A DNA stretch of 64,000 nucleotides, taken from positions 3,782,001 to 3,846,000 of the forward strand of contig OY762224.2 in NCBI GenBank assembly GCA_963665265.2, written 5' to 3'. Positions 29,410-38,315 of the stretch are shown one piece after another. The notes beneath the pieces were generated by a model. That model was not told the origin of the DNA. It saw nothing but the letters and a program-made list of their open reading frames with translations, and searched no databases. The position numbers and the translations under genes were made by a program. How positions within the stretch are numbered: the stretch's first letter is position 1; each line of letters opens with the position of its first letter. Source of the DNA: CAXXHQ01 sp963665265 (GTDB lineage: Bacteria > Planctomycetota > Planctomycetia > Pirellulales > Thermoguttaceae).

Positions 29410-29829
29410 ATGAGCGACAATCCTTACGCCGCGCCGCAACATTCAGGTCCGAGCTACGCCGGAGGTTCTAACGACGGCGAACGCCTGCGGCAAATCGCCG
29501 TTTGGCAAAAGACGTTAATCTACGGCGTACTGTGCAATATCCTATTATTCGGCGGAGGCATCGCAGCGGGAATGACCGGTGCGACTAAGCTCGTTCCGGT
29601 CTTGCAAGTTCTTTCGTTGTGTCTTTCCGTCGTAATGCTTTACTTTATGTTCAAGCTCGCCCAAGAGTTGTATGGAACGATTATGGGCGTCGTTTGCACT
29701 ATATTGCTGTTCTTCCCCTGCATTTCGTTGATTACGTTGCTCGTCGTCGTTTCGCGGGCGTCGAAAGACTTGCAAAAAGCCGGTTACAAAGTCGGCTTGA
29801 TGGGGGCGAACCTGAGCGATTTTCAGTAG
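29410..29829 (+). CDS. Small membrane protein with NPYAAP N terminus
   Basis: 139 residues. Soluble N-terminal 30 residues beginning SDNPYAAPQHSGPSYAGG, a sequence style common at the start of planctomycete membrane proteins. Then four hydrophobic stretches (LIYGVLCNILLFGGGIAAG; LVPVLQVLSLCLSVVMLYF; TIMGVVCTILLFFP; ISLITLLVVVSRA) and a short C-terminal tail. GGGGAG stands upstream of the ATG. Function not recognised. Confidence 0.75.
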   Translation: MSDNPYAAPQHSGPSYAGGSNDGERLRQIAVWQKTLIYGVLCNILLFGGGIAAGMTGATKLVPVLQVLSLCLSVVMLYFMFKLAQELYGTIMGVVCTILLFFPCISLITLLVVVSRASKDLQKAGYKVGLMGANLSDFQ

Positions 29830-29848
29830 AACGCCGATAGGTCTTAAG

Positions 29849-29913
29849 AACGCCAATTGCCGCTAATCCGCGATGATGTTTCGCATCGACGCCTGTTAGC
29901 GAAGATTGGCGTT
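29849..29913 (+). terminator. Long interrupted hairpin after the small membrane protein gene
   Basis: Nested complementary arms: AACGCCAAT/ATTGGCGTT outside, CGCTAA/TTAGCG in the middle, CGATG/CATCG inside. It begins 20 bp after the stop codon. It may end the transcript, though the U-tract is weak (GTTTCGC). Confidence 0.5.
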
Positions 29914-30014
29914 TCGCATTTACCGCCCAGCGTGAAAAATACGGCGAAGTTCATGCACGCAAATTGCCGACAATTTGGCGTGCAAGCAGGCGTGACCTGT
30001 ACCGGATAAAACCA

Positions 30015-30419
30015 TCAATGCCATACGCAACTGTCGAGATAGGTTCCAAACGAGGAAAACAGAACAAATGCCGCGAGGATCGCCAACAAAAAAAAGATAC
30101 ATTTTGTTTTGCCCCAACTTGAGAAGATGATGCCGACGGTTCCGCCGATCGTAACTAGGGTCAGCATATACAGCGTGAAATGAATGCTCCTGGGTTCAAT
30201 TAATTTTCCCGAATGTTCTTTGCACAACCAATACGTAAACCGCTCAAATAGTTTAGGTTCATTCTCCGCGAATATGCAGAGAAAAACCATACCGCCGAGG
30301 ACGCCAAGAAGAATTGGCAACCAGGTACGATTTTGCGTGGGTCTGTTATGGAATAATGCCACGTTGCTCTCAGCTTCGGCAAATATTGGAGAATAGGTTT
30401 TCAGTCCAGCCAAACCCAA
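30015..30419 (-). CDS. Hypothetical membrane protein, third gene of a compact unit
   Basis: 134 codons from a TTG at 30419, six bases after the stop of the XRE-domain gene, so translation is probably coupled; the start codon is uncertain. Three hydrophobic segments: LPILLGVLGGMVFLCIF, FTLYMLTLVTIGGTVGIIF and CIFFLLAILAAFVLFSSF, with a soluble loop between the first two. No recognised domain. Context suggests it belongs with the two genes upstream. Confidence 0.6.
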   Translation of the reverse strand: MGLAGLKTYSPIFAEAESNVALFHNRPTQNRTWLPILLGVLGGMVFLCIFAENEPKLFERFTYWLCKEHSGKLIEPRSIHFTLYMLTLVTIGGTVGIIFSSWGKTKCIFFLLAILAAFVLFSSFGTYLDSCVWH

Positions 30420-30424
30420 CCGAA

Positions 30425-31273
30425 TCAGTACGTCTCTATCTCGCCAGGCTTGACGCCAAGCGCTTTTGCGAGCGTTTCGAGAGTTTTCCCTTGCGGCTTC
30501 TCGGTTTCGCCGCGTTCAATTCGAGCCACGGTTTTCGGCGAAATGCCGGAAAAATCCTCTCGGGAAAGCCGCTTTAGAATTCGCAGGCGTCGAAGCGACG
30601 GCCCGAATCCTCGCTCCGATTCGATGCGCTGCTTGTTGGCTCGGCGACGATATTCCGGATCAATCAGATACAACGCTGAATGCGCCGACGCCTCATAGTC
30701 GCCGAAACGAAGCGTATAGCCGTAATCGTCTACCTCAAAGCGGCCAAAATCAGGCTTGCACGGACCTTCGACGGTGAAAATCGAAAGCGGCAGCGTGACG
30801 GTCGAAAGGTCGCCGCGGGCCAATGTGATCGTGCCGCCATGTTGATCGACGATTCCGCCAATAAAAAGGTCGGACTTGTTCTTGCTCGATAGCACGTCGG
30901 CCAATTGGTCGGCGGGCAACATGCGAAAATCGGAAACCTCTCCGACTACCTGACGAAACTGGCTATGCAACGGCGGAAGCAACTCAGGCCGAGCCGGTTC
31001 AAGCATCAGCAAAACGCCGAACGTCGAGCTTTTCTGCTGCCGCAAAACATGAGAGGATACGGCTTTGGAAAGCCGTTCCGCCCAACTGGACCTACTCGCG
31101 ATCCAGACAGTCTCGTTCGAAGACTGCTGAATGGCTCCGTCCAACTCGCACATTTTAGAGATTTGTATAGAGCGTCGCCCCCCAAGCCGATCACTAAAGC
31201 GCTTGGACGAATCCAATACGACAAATTGATTGGCGACTCGATTCTTTTGCGAGGAAATTACGCTACTCATCAT
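30425..31273 (-). CDS. DUF2442-like protein with C-terminal XRE helix-turn-helix
   Basis: 282 residues from the ATG at 31273 (a second ATG follows at once). The N-terminal 130 residues are not recognised. About residues 140-205 resemble DUF2442 in layout (TITLARGDLSTVTLPLSIF then FEVDDYGYTLRFGDYEA). The C terminus is a clear Cro/XRE helix-turn-helix (LRRLRILKRLSREDFSGI, KTVARIERGE, LAKALGVKPGEIE). The start overlaps the end of the upstream small gene by 11 bases. DUF2442 and DUF4160 genes often sit side by side and have toxin-antitoxin-like organisation; here the HTH would make this the DNA-binding, self-regulating partner. The DUF2442 match is by eye only. Confidence 0.7.
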   Translation of the reverse strand: MMSSVISSQKNRVANQFVVLDSSKRFSDRLGGRRSIQISKMCELDGAIQQSSNETVWIASRSSWAERLSKAVSSHVLRQQKSSTFGVLLMLEPARPELLPPLHSQFRQVVGEVSDFRMLPADQLADVLSSKNKSDLFIGGIVDQHGGTITLARGDLSTVTLPLSIFTVEGPCKPDFGRFEVDDYGYTLRFGDYEASAHSALYLIDPEYRRRANKQRIESERGFGPSLRRLRILKRLSREDFSGISPKTVARIERGETEKPQGKTLETLAKALGVKPGEIETY

Positions 31274-31550
31274 CTTTGCTATTGATCGGATTGTGCGGGT
31301 TTTGTTTATCCCAATACAATTGCAGTTCTTTCCAATGATTCTCAACGGCAACCTTGATTTCGACGGGGATCGCCTTCCAGCCGCCGCCCGGCGGCACGAT
31401 AAAAGCGCCGTCCCGAAGAGATACTCTCCAAATCTCTTCCGCTTTGTACCGGATCGTCACATGAGGCGTCTCCGGACCTTCGCAATCATACACTTTGACT
31501 TGCCGGCCGGTGCGACGAAGCGTTTTCGAGAAAGGAACGTCATAAGGCAT
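31263..31550 (-). CDS. Small DUF4160-like protein, first gene of the unit
   Basis: 95 residues. Central ETPHVTIRYKAEEIWRVSL resembles the PPHVHV core of DUF4160, followed by a conserved-looking tail with KAIPVEIKVAVENHWKEL and WDKQNPHNPI. The ATG at 31550 has AAGG 12 bases upstream, wider than ideal. Overlap with the next gene shows a bicistronic arrangement. Possible toxin-like partner of a toxin-antitoxin-type pair, inferred from gene order and the weak family resemblance. Confidence 0.65.
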   Translation of the reverse strand: MPYDVPFSKTLRRTGRQVKVYDCEGPETPHVTIRYKAEEIWRVSLRDGAFIVPPGGGWKAIPVEIKVAVENHWKELQLYWDKQNPHNPINSKDDE

Positions 31551-32185
31551 AATCGGCGCCCACCTTCTTGTCGGCCAAGATTATGTCCTTTTTGATATTA
31601 TACGCCAATCGGGACATTATTGCTCGCCCTTCAACCAGAATCTCGATAGATGAGGCCAAACCGCTTTCGGCTTGACGTAACGCAATATAGGGCAACGGCT
31701 TTCGAGAATCAATCCAGCCCGATGCCAGACGACCTTAAAAGAAGTTCTCCAACAAACCCATTTCGTCTTATACAGATCTTAGTTTGAAACTGCGCGCCTT
31801 TATCCCACCATACTGCATAAGCTTCGCCATTGGCGTAAAGCTTGTCTTTGAGCGGCATTCATGCCGCTTCCTCGGCCTTTAGGCCGTCTTAGCTCCCGGC
31901 ATTTATGCCGGAGTATGCGAAGCGCGCCCCTCATTTCCTTTCTTTTTCGAGGCTTCAGCCTCGAAAAAGAAACAGTCAAACGCGCAATTTCAAATTAGAC
32001 TTGGTCTTAGCTCCTTGCCTCCGTCTAGGGCCAGGTCGAAGTCAAGGCTCCGCATCGCCCTTCTCGCCAAAACGAGGCGCCCCCGCTCGAGCCAACGTGC
32101 CGCCGCATAAAGAGTCGCATCGGCCGACCAATTCTTTTCAGACTTTCGCCGCTTCGCGTTTTCGTAATCGCGGCGAAACCGACCG
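31551..32185. other. Intergenic region with palindromic repeats
   Basis: No gene supported. Positions 31851-31968 carry the hairpin cluster described separately. The rest shows no domain, RNA gene or strong ribosome-binding site, and could include decayed sequence. Confidence 0.4.
31851..31968. repeat. Triple-hairpin palindromic element plus a fourth hairpin
   Basis: Three palindromes in fixed order: AGCGGCATTCATGCCGCT (31851-31868), CGGCCTTTAGGCCG (31873-31886) and CCGGCATTTATGCCGG (31896-31911). A separate 12-bp stem, TTTTTCGAGGCT with AGCCTCGAAAAA, lies at 31943-31968. The first three have the same layout as 50256-50316, where the outer palindromes carry GACGT in place of GGCAT. Confidence 0.8.
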
Positions 32186-32671
32186 CTATTTTTGCGCCGA
32201 GTAGAGCTCGGCGAATTCGAGCGCCCAATTATCGACCAGCTCTAAAAACGTGGCGATATCAACTTGGTCGAGCGGTTTGAATTGCGAACGATTGAAGATT
32301 TCGCGATTGTAAACGGTCGCTTTGCCGGCCAATTCTAAAACCCTGGCCGAGGAAAGCGGGCGAACGAGGAACTCTAATCGGCTGAAGCGGTTGGTCCAGC
32401 CTTGGGGCGTGTGACGCAGATCGTCGCGAGAGATGGCCGCCCCCCAACCGCGTTCCTCGTCGAGGACCGACTCGACGCGAAAGCCGGGAAACTGGTCCGC
32501 GACCTGGTTCATGCACGTTTCCATATGCTCGGAAAGCTCCAAGCGATATTGCGAGTGGAGCCGCTGCAATTCCTTTTCGGTCAGCTCGCGTTCGCGCTCG
32601 GCGCGGGCGCGCTCGTCGCCGGCCAGCTCTCCCCGTTTGACCGCCTTTTGCAATCGTTGTTGAAAATCCAT
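32186..32671 (-). CDS. Conserved-looking hypothetical protein downstream of tex
   Basis: 161 residues, soluble, no signal peptide. The first 55 residues are highly charged and helical (RARAERERELTEKELQRLHS), likely a coiled coil. The rest has mixed alpha/beta character (FRVESVLDEERGWGAAISRD, RLEFLVRPLSSARVLELAGK, TFLELVDNWALEFAELYSA). Begins 25 bp after the tex stop, so the two are probably co-transcribed. Not recognised; a role alongside Tex in RNA metabolism is only a guess from position. Confidence 0.7.
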   Translation of the reverse strand: MDFQQRLQKAVKRGELAGDERARAERERELTEKELQRLHSQYRLELSEHMETCMNQVADQFPGFRVESVLDEERGWGAAISRDDLRHTPQGWTNRFSRLEFLVRPLSSARVLELAGKATVYNREIFNRSQFKPLDQVDIATFLELVDNWALEFAELYSAQK

Positions 32672-32696
32672 GGCGTGGCGTTATTCCAGCGTGTCG

Positions 32697-35600
32697 TTAT
32701 TGTTCGGCGTCGTTTTTCGGCTCGTCGGCGACGATCGGAACCGCAGGCTCCGGCGCGGTCGGCTGATTCTTCAAGGTGTAGAATTGCATCAGATCGCCGA
32801 ACGTGCGAAGCGGCTCCTTGCCTTCCTTCATCTTCTCCGAAATCGGCGTCTTGGGCGCAGGCTTGGCCTTGAATTCGATCGGACCGTGTTGACGCGGAGG
32901 ACGTTGGTCTCGGCGATTCGGCCCGCGACCGTCGCGACGTCGTTCGCCGTCGCGCGGACGACCGCCTTCCGAACCGCGCCGTTCGCCTTCCGGACGCGGA
33001 GGACGCTGACCTTGCGGAGCGCGACCGTCTTGCCGCGGCGGGCGTTGACCTTGCGGACGCGGCGGGCGAGGCCCTCGCTCTTGCGACGCTCCGTCCGTCG
33101 TAGCGGCGCCTTGCTCTGCGCCCGGTTGACCGTCGGCGTGCGCGCCCGGTCGAGGCGTATGGCGAGGCTGACGAGGCTTCTCGGAGCCGGGCTGAATCAT
33201 CGTCAACGAGACGCGGCGTCGCTCCTTGTCGACCGAGATCACCCAGACCTTGACGATGTCGCCCACGGCCACCACTTCGTGCGGATCGCGAATGTAGCGG
33301 TCGGCCAAGTGACTGACGTGAACCAGGCCCGAGTCGTGCATCCCGATGTCGACGAAACAGCCGAAATCGACCACGTTCAGAACCGTTCCGGTCAATTCCA
33401 TTCCGGCCGTCAAATCTTCGAGCTTAAGAATGCCGTGCTTGAAGACGGGCTGCGGCAAGTCTTCGCGAGGGTCTCGACCGGGGCGCGAAAGTTGCTCCAA
33501 AATGTCTTTCAAGGTGAGCGAGCCGACGCCGAGTTGCGCGGCCGTTTCGTCGAGGTTCACGCTCGAGGCTTTTTCGGCGATTTCGGCCGTCTTCGCCTTG
33601 TCGCTCAAGTCCTCGGGCTGGAAGCCGAGACGTTCGAGCAATTTCAGCGCGACGTCGTAGCTTTCAGGATGGATCCACGAAGAATCGAGCGGGTTGTCCC
33701 CCTTCGAAATTTTCAAAAATCCGGCGGCTTGAACGAAAGAGGAATCGCCGATGCCCGGCACCTGGCGAAGTTGCTCGCGATTGCGGAACGGACCGTGTTC
33801 GCGGCGATAATCGTACAAGCGACGGGCGGTCAATTGATTTAGCCCCGAAACGTAGCGGAGCAAATCGGGACTCGCCATATTCACGTCGACGCCGACGTAG
33901 TTCACGCACGAAGCAACCGTCTCGTCTAACGAGGTTCGCAGATGCTTCGCCTTCACGTCGTGTTGATAGAGGCCGACGCCGATGCTGTCCGGGTCGATTT
34001 TAACCAACTCGCTTAGCGGATCGAGCAGCCGACGTCCGATCGAGATGCCGCCCCGCGTCGTGGCGTCGTACTCGGGAAATTCCTCGCGCCCGGTTCGACT
34101 CGTCGAATAGACGCTTGCCCCCGCCTCGTTGACGATGACGTAGGCGATGTTTTGATCCTTGAGTTCGTTTTCAAAAATCTCGGCCACGAATTTTTCCGCT
34201 TCGCGGCAGGCCGTGCCGTTTCCGATCGCCACAGCCGTAAGCTGATACTTGTTGATCAACTCGACGACTTTTTGCTTGGCTTCCTCGCGGCGCTCGGGCT
34301 TACCGATCAAAAAGACGACGCCGTGCTCGAGCAAGTTGCCGAATTGATCGAGCGCGGCCAACTTGCATCCGCTCTTGTAACCGGGATCGATCGCCAAAAC
34401 GCGGCGGTCGTGAACCGGCGGCTGCAACAACAAATTCCGAAGGTTTTTGGCGAACACCACGACGGCGTGCAGTTCGGCGCGGTCGGTCAACTCGCGACGA
34501 GCCTCACGCTCCAAACTCGGTAGAATTAGGCGAGTCAACGCGCTGCGAGCGCAGTTCTTCAAATATTCGGCGTGCGGATGCTCGGCCGGCACCAACGTCG
34601 TTTCGGCGGCCTCGATCATCGCTTGCAAATCGTATTCGAGCTTCACGCGAAGCACTTTCGATTTCTCGCCGCGATTAAGCGCGAGAACGCGGTGCGGAGG
34701 CATCTTGCGAATCTCTTCGCGGTATTCAAAGTAATCGCTATAGGCCTTGATGCGTTTCTCTTCGAGCTTCTTCTTTTGCTGCTCGCGCTTGGCTTGCTGC
34801 GCCGCTTTGGCCTTTTGGCGTTCAAGTTGCTTCCGCTGCGCGGCGGTCGGGCCGGGCGCAGGAGCCGTGGTGTCGGCCGAAGACATCGCGACGTCGGCCG
34901 AACGAACTTGCGCGGCCGTGATCTCGTCGCTGGCCGAAGCGACGGTCTCGGCGCCGTGAACGGCAAGCGAGGCGGAATCGTCGACGGCCAGCGTCGATGA
35001 TATCACCTCGGCGCTAGGCGTCACCGAAACGCTGTTCGTCGTTTCGTCGGCCGATGCGGAATCGTCCGCCGGAGATTCGCACGCGACGTGCGGCGCCGGT
35101 TCGACGGCGGATGCCTCGACGTCAGCCGAATCGATCGCATGAACCGGACCCGTAGGCGCTATCGCGGTTTCGGCGGCGGATTCGGCCGGAATATAATTCG
35201 CGTCCGCCGAAGATGCGTCGAACTGCGCGACGGCGTCGCCCGCGGCGACCAAATCGGGAACGGCCGTAACCGAACGGCCTTCAGTCGTCGGCGCCGTCGC
35301 GATCGAAGTGATCGTTTCGGCGGCGGGCTTGTCCTGCTTTTCGCCGACTTTGCTCTCGACCGTCGCCCGCGATGAGATTATGACGCCCGTACGCTGCATG
35401 ATCTCTCGCAGCTTCTGGCGAATTTCAGCTTGTTCGCCGAAACGCTCCGCGATGATGTGCCCCGCGCCGAGAAGAGCCTCGGCCGGAGTCGGTACTTGCT
35501 TATCGGGATTGGCGTAATCGGCGGCGCGCGCGTCTAAGTTCGCGCACGCCTCGGCGGCGTCCATGATCTCTTGCGCGAATTGATCGAGACCGCGCTCCCG

Positions 35601-35960
35601 CGCTTGCGTCGCTAGCGTTTGCTTCTTGGGCTTGTACGGCAAATAAAGATCTTCGAGCCGCTTCGTGGTCGTCGCGCCGAGAATTTGCTTGGATAGCTTT
35701 TCGTTGAGCTTCCCTTGCGCTTCTATCGAGCGAAGGATCGTCTGCTTGCGCTCAGCCAGCAAACGCGTCTTCGTTAGACGATCTTGAATGTCGCGAACTT
35801 GCTCTTCGTCGAGACCGCCGGTCCGATCTTTACGATACCGCGTAATGAACGGAACCGTGTTTCCTTCGTCGAGAAGTTCGACGACGGCTTCGACCTGTTT
35901 GAGAGGAATGTTAAGACCACGCGCCGCTTGTCGCAGATCAATCGTTACCGTGTCGGTCAT
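32697..35960 (-). CDS. tex: Tex-family RNA-binding transcription accessory protein with large insert
   Basis: 1087 residues from the ATG at 35960; an in-frame start 120 bp upstream would add a basic leader and is rejected. Family order is clear: N-terminal helical Tex domain (NTVPFITRYRKDRTGGL), YqgF-like fold (VLAIDPGYKSGCKLAALDQ), helix-hairpin-helix region (LRQVPGIGDSSFVQAAGFL), and an S1 RNA-binding domain (GTVLNVVDFGCFVDIGMHDS, GLVHVSHLADRYIRD). Typical Tex is about 780 residues. The extra length comes from an Ala/Ser/Asp-rich insert at about residues 207-405, ending in a Lys/Gln-rich helix, and from an Arg/Gly/Pro-rich tail of roughly 100 residues after S1 that probably adds RNA affinity. 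Confidence 0.95.
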   Translation of the reverse strand: MTDTVTIDLRQAARGLNIPLKQVEAVVELLDEGNTVPFITRYRKDRTGGLDEEQVRDIQDRLTKTRLLAERKQTILRSIEAQGKLNEKLSKQILGATTTKRLEDLYLPYKPKKQTLATQARERGLDQFAQEIMDAAEACANLDARAADYANPDKQVPTPAEALLGAGHIIAERFGEQAEIRQKLREIMQRTGVIISSRATVESKVGEKQDKPAAETITSIATAPTTEGRSVTAVPDLVAAGDAVAQFDASSADANYIPAESAAETAIAPTGPVHAIDSADVEASAVEPAPHVACESPADDSASADETTNSVSVTPSAEVISSTLAVDDSASLAVHGAETVASASDEITAAQVRSADVAMSSADTTAPAPGPTAAQRKQLERQKAKAAQQAKREQQKKKLEEKRIKAYSDYFEYREEIRKMPPHRVLALNRGEKSKVLRVKLEYDLQAMIEAAETTLVPAEHPHAEYLKNCARSALTRLILPSLEREARRELTDRAELHAVVVFAKNLRNLLLQPPVHDRRVLAIDPGYKSGCKLAALDQFGNLLEHGVVFLIGKPERREEAKQKVVELINKYQLTAVAIGNGTACREAEKFVAEIFENELKDQNIAYVIVNEAGASVYSTSRTGREEFPEYDATTRGGISIGRRLLDPLSELVKIDPDSIGVGLYQHDVKAKHLRTSLDETVASCVNYVGVDVNMASPDLLRYVSGLNQLTARRLYDYRREHGPFRNREQLRQVPGIGDSSFVQAAGFLKISKGDNPLDSSWIHPESYDVALKLLERLGFQPEDLSDKAKTAEIAEKASSVNLDETAAQLGVGSLTLKDILEQLSRPGRDPREDLPQPVFKHGILKLEDLTAGMELTGTVLNVVDFGCFVDIGMHDSGLVHVSHLADRYIRDPHEVVAVGDIVKVWVISVDKERRRVSLTMIQPGSEKPRQPRHTPRPGAHADGQPGAEQGAATTDGASQERGPRPPRPQGQRPPRQDGRAPQGQRPPRPEGERRGSEGGRPRDGERRRDGRGPNRRDQRPPRQHGPIEFKAKPAPKTPISEKMKEGKEPLRTFGDLMQFYTLKNQPTAPEPAVPIVADEPKNDAEQ

Positions 35961-36671
35961 AGTTGTTCGCCGAATCAATCGGACGCCATTTGTGTTTCCG
36001 ACGCATCTATCTTTAATCCGCTCGCAATTCGTCACGAGCGCTTTCCGCAGAGGGCGCGGCGTTTTGCGACGCACGCTCATCGCGAAAATAGAGAGAGCAT
36101 ACCAGACTAGTTATTGTAAAAGATTTATCCCCCCGCCGACTAGGCGGGGGGCGGCTTGGATTCCGCCGGGAATCCGTTTTCATAGCGGGTGGCCGACGAA
36201 CATTTCCCATCTCGTGGAAACTCGGTAAACCGAGCCACGAAGATACAGTATATCGTCATCCGCAAGAGAGTTGTCGGCAAAAGGTGTTTTTTCTATTCCT
36301 CCTATTCCCCGCCATCATCCATCCCATTGTTCCTCTCGATGGGTCCAATTTCGTCTGATATTTTGACAAAAAAGGGGGTTTTACCTCAGTCCCTCTTATC
36401 GTTAAGGCTGTTCGAGCAGATCTCTCCAATTCCATAAAGCAGCCGCACGTCGACTATTTTCACAAAATCTAAAGAGTCCAACTCGTTTGGAAGGCAAAAA
36501 CTAGCCCCCATCCACCCCAGAAACCCCATTCATCTTGCTGCGAATGACCCCGACAGGAGGGACGGCATGCAAAAACGGAATTTTCGGCGAAAAAGATCAA
36601 ACCCTCACGACGCATCCTGCCGATAAATGGTGACGCAGTACAGGGTGGGTTCCAAGGAAGGACAACAAGCC
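35961..36671. other. Intergenic region upstream of tex
   Basis: Divergent promoter region for tex (left) and the small gene at 36672 (right). Contains a GC hairpin at 36129-36151 and an A/T-rich stretch with short homopolymers at 36260-36380. No gene supported. Confidence 0.35.
36129..36151. repeat. GC-rich hairpin
   Basis: CCCCCCGCC and GGCGGGGGG form a perfect 9-bp stem with a 5-base loop. It lies about 170 bp upstream of tex, with no T-run, so it is more like a dispersed palindrome than a terminator. Confidence 0.6.
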
Positions 36672-36911
36672 ATGAATGCAAGCCATTTGAAGGTTTACTA
36701 CGGACCGCAACAAGAATCGACCGCCATTGAGGCGGATTGCCGCAAAGAGACGATTACCGTCCCCCTGATGGAAGTGCTTCCGCTTTTGGCCGACGCATTG
36801 CAGTCGCGCCGAACCTGGATTCGCGACTTTGCCGAAGACGAAGTGACGGTTTCGATGGACCTCTACGAAGTATTGCTAGCGTACCAACACTACCACCGTC
36901 CTTCGGCTTAA
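36672..36911 (+). CDS. Small hypothetical protein (79 residues)
   Basis: Starts at the ATG at 36672, with GGAAGGACAAC upstream. An in-frame GTG-like extension further left is unlikely. Short soluble protein (NASHLKVYYGPQQEST, then VTVSMDLYEVLLAYQHYH). Codon usage matches its neighbours and a terminator follows about 90 bp on. Not recognised. Confidence 0.65.
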   Translation: MNASHLKVYYGPQQESTAIEADCRKETITVPLMEVLPLLADALQSRRTWIRDFAEDEVTVSMDLYEVLLAYQHYHRPSA

Positions 36912-37250
36912 TTGATTTGACCTTTCGTTTTTCCGCAGGCAATCGTTTCCGACGAATAGATTGTCCTACGAGAAAAGCTTCATATAGTTGAGTTTTTGCG
37001 GTCAGCCCGGCTCCCAGCGTCCGGGCTGATTGCCTTTCTTGGCGGCATCTTTCTTCCGTCCTCGCCCCTCAAGGCCCCTCGCGCCAGGGCCGGATATACG
37101 CAAACCGCCCGACCGAACGCCGCGAAACGCGTAACATACAAGAATTCCGCTTTCTTCCAAAAATGCTAACCGTCCACAAATGTTCTCTGAGTAAAATAGA
37201 GATAGAGAAAATTGAAAAAGAGGTTTTAGAAAAATTTGGACGGTAACTAC
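36912..37250. other. Intergenic region before the LOG-family gene
   Basis: Contains the hairpin at 37003-37028 and an AT-rich stretch at 37185-37230, just upstream of the start at 37251, that probably holds the promoter or leader. No gene seen. Confidence 0.3.
37003..37028 (+). terminator. Terminator-like hairpin after the 79-residue gene
   Basis: CAGCCCGG and CCGGGCTG (8 bp) around a 10-base loop, followed by ATTGCCTTTCTT. T-rich but not a clean U-run. Confidence 0.5.
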
Positions 37251-38276
37251 ATGGAACTCAACACGACCGTATCTTCCGGGACGCACCCCGCTCATCTTCA
37301 TCATTCGCACGGTTCGCAGCATGTTTTAGAGCTCATCGATCGAATCAAGGAGTCGGCCGACAAAATGGCCGGCGACCATCCGAGCCGAGGCGATCTGAAA
37401 ATTATCAATCGAACGCTCATGGAGCTGCGTTACGCTTTTAAGGTCTTCGCTCCGTTTCGCCGGAGCCGGAAAGTCTCCATTTTCGGCTCGGCCCGAACGC
37501 CGGAGACCGATCCCGCCTATCAAACGACCGTCGAACTCGGACGCAAGATGGCCGAGAACGATTGGTTCGTGATTACCGGAGCGGCGAACGGAATCATGGA
37601 GGCCGGACACGTCGGCGCAGGACGCGACCACTCGATGGGACTCAACATTCTGCTCCCCTTCGAGCAATCGTCGAATAAAATCATCGCCGGCGATCCGAAA
37701 CTCGTTCACATGAAATACTTCTTCACCCGGAAGTTGATGTTCGTGAAAGAGTCTGACGCGATCTGCCTAGCCCCGGGCGGCTTCGGCACGCTCGACGAAG
37801 GACTCGAAGTGCTCACGTTGGTGCAGACCGGCAAGCACGACATTATGCCGATCGTAATGCTCGACGCCCCCGGCGGCGAATACTGGAAAATGTTCGACGA
37901 GTTCGTGAAGAAACAATTGCTGGGCCGAGGAATGATTAGCCCCGAGGATCTCTCGCTCTATAAATTGACCGATTCGGCCGAGGAGGCGGCTGAGGAGATT
38001 CTCAAGTTTTACCGCGTCTATCACAGCATGCGATACGTTCACGACAAACTCGTTTTACGACTTCAAAAAACGCTTTCGGACGAATTGGTCGGCGAGTTGC
38101 ATGAGAAGTTCGCCGACATTCTGACTGAAGGAGATTTTGAACGTAGCGGGCCGTTGACCGAGGAAATGGACGACGAAGAGATCGCGCATCTGCCGCGATT
38201 GGTTTTCCATTTCGATCGACGACGCTGCGGTCGGCTTCGCGAGATGATCGATTACATCAACGCGAACGCCGAATAG
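37251..38276 (+). CDS. LOG-family (TIGR00730-type) nucleotide 5'-monophosphate nucleosidase
   Basis: 341 residues from ATG 37251 (a TTG 15 bp upstream is in frame but unlikely). Rossmann-like fold with KVSIFGSARTPETDPAY (about 74-90) and the signature PGGFGTLDE (175-183), matching the PGGxGTxxE motif of LOG and lysine-decarboxylase-like proteins. Such enzymes split the N-glycosidic bond of nucleoside monophosphates. The N-terminal 60 residues and C-terminal 110 residues flank the core, making it longer than plant-type LOG (about 200) but shorter than E. coli PpnN (454). Convergent with glgC. Confidence 0.88.
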   Translation: MELNTTVSSGTHPAHLHHSHGSQHVLELIDRIKESADKMAGDHPSRGDLKIINRTLMELRYAFKVFAPFRRSRKVSIFGSARTPETDPAYQTTVELGRKMAENDWFVITGAANGIMEAGHVGAGRDHSMGLNILLPFEQSSNKIIAGDPKLVHMKYFFTRKLMFVKESDAICLAPGGFGTLDEGLEVLTLVQTGKHDIMPIVMLDAPGGEYWKMFDEFVKKQLLGRGMISPEDLSLYKLTDSAEEAAEEILKFYRVYHSMRYVHDKLVLRLQKTLSDELVGELHEKFADILTEGDFERSGPLTEEMDDEEIAHLPRLVFHFDRRRCGRLREMIDYINANAE

Positions 38277-38315
38277 CTCCGAAGACCGCCGCAAAGAGCG
38301 TTCCGCAGGCCTCTG

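Noticed and set aside
36129..36151. Intrinsic terminator.
   Set aside because: Strong GC hairpin but no T-run on either side, and it lies upstream of tex, not after a gene.
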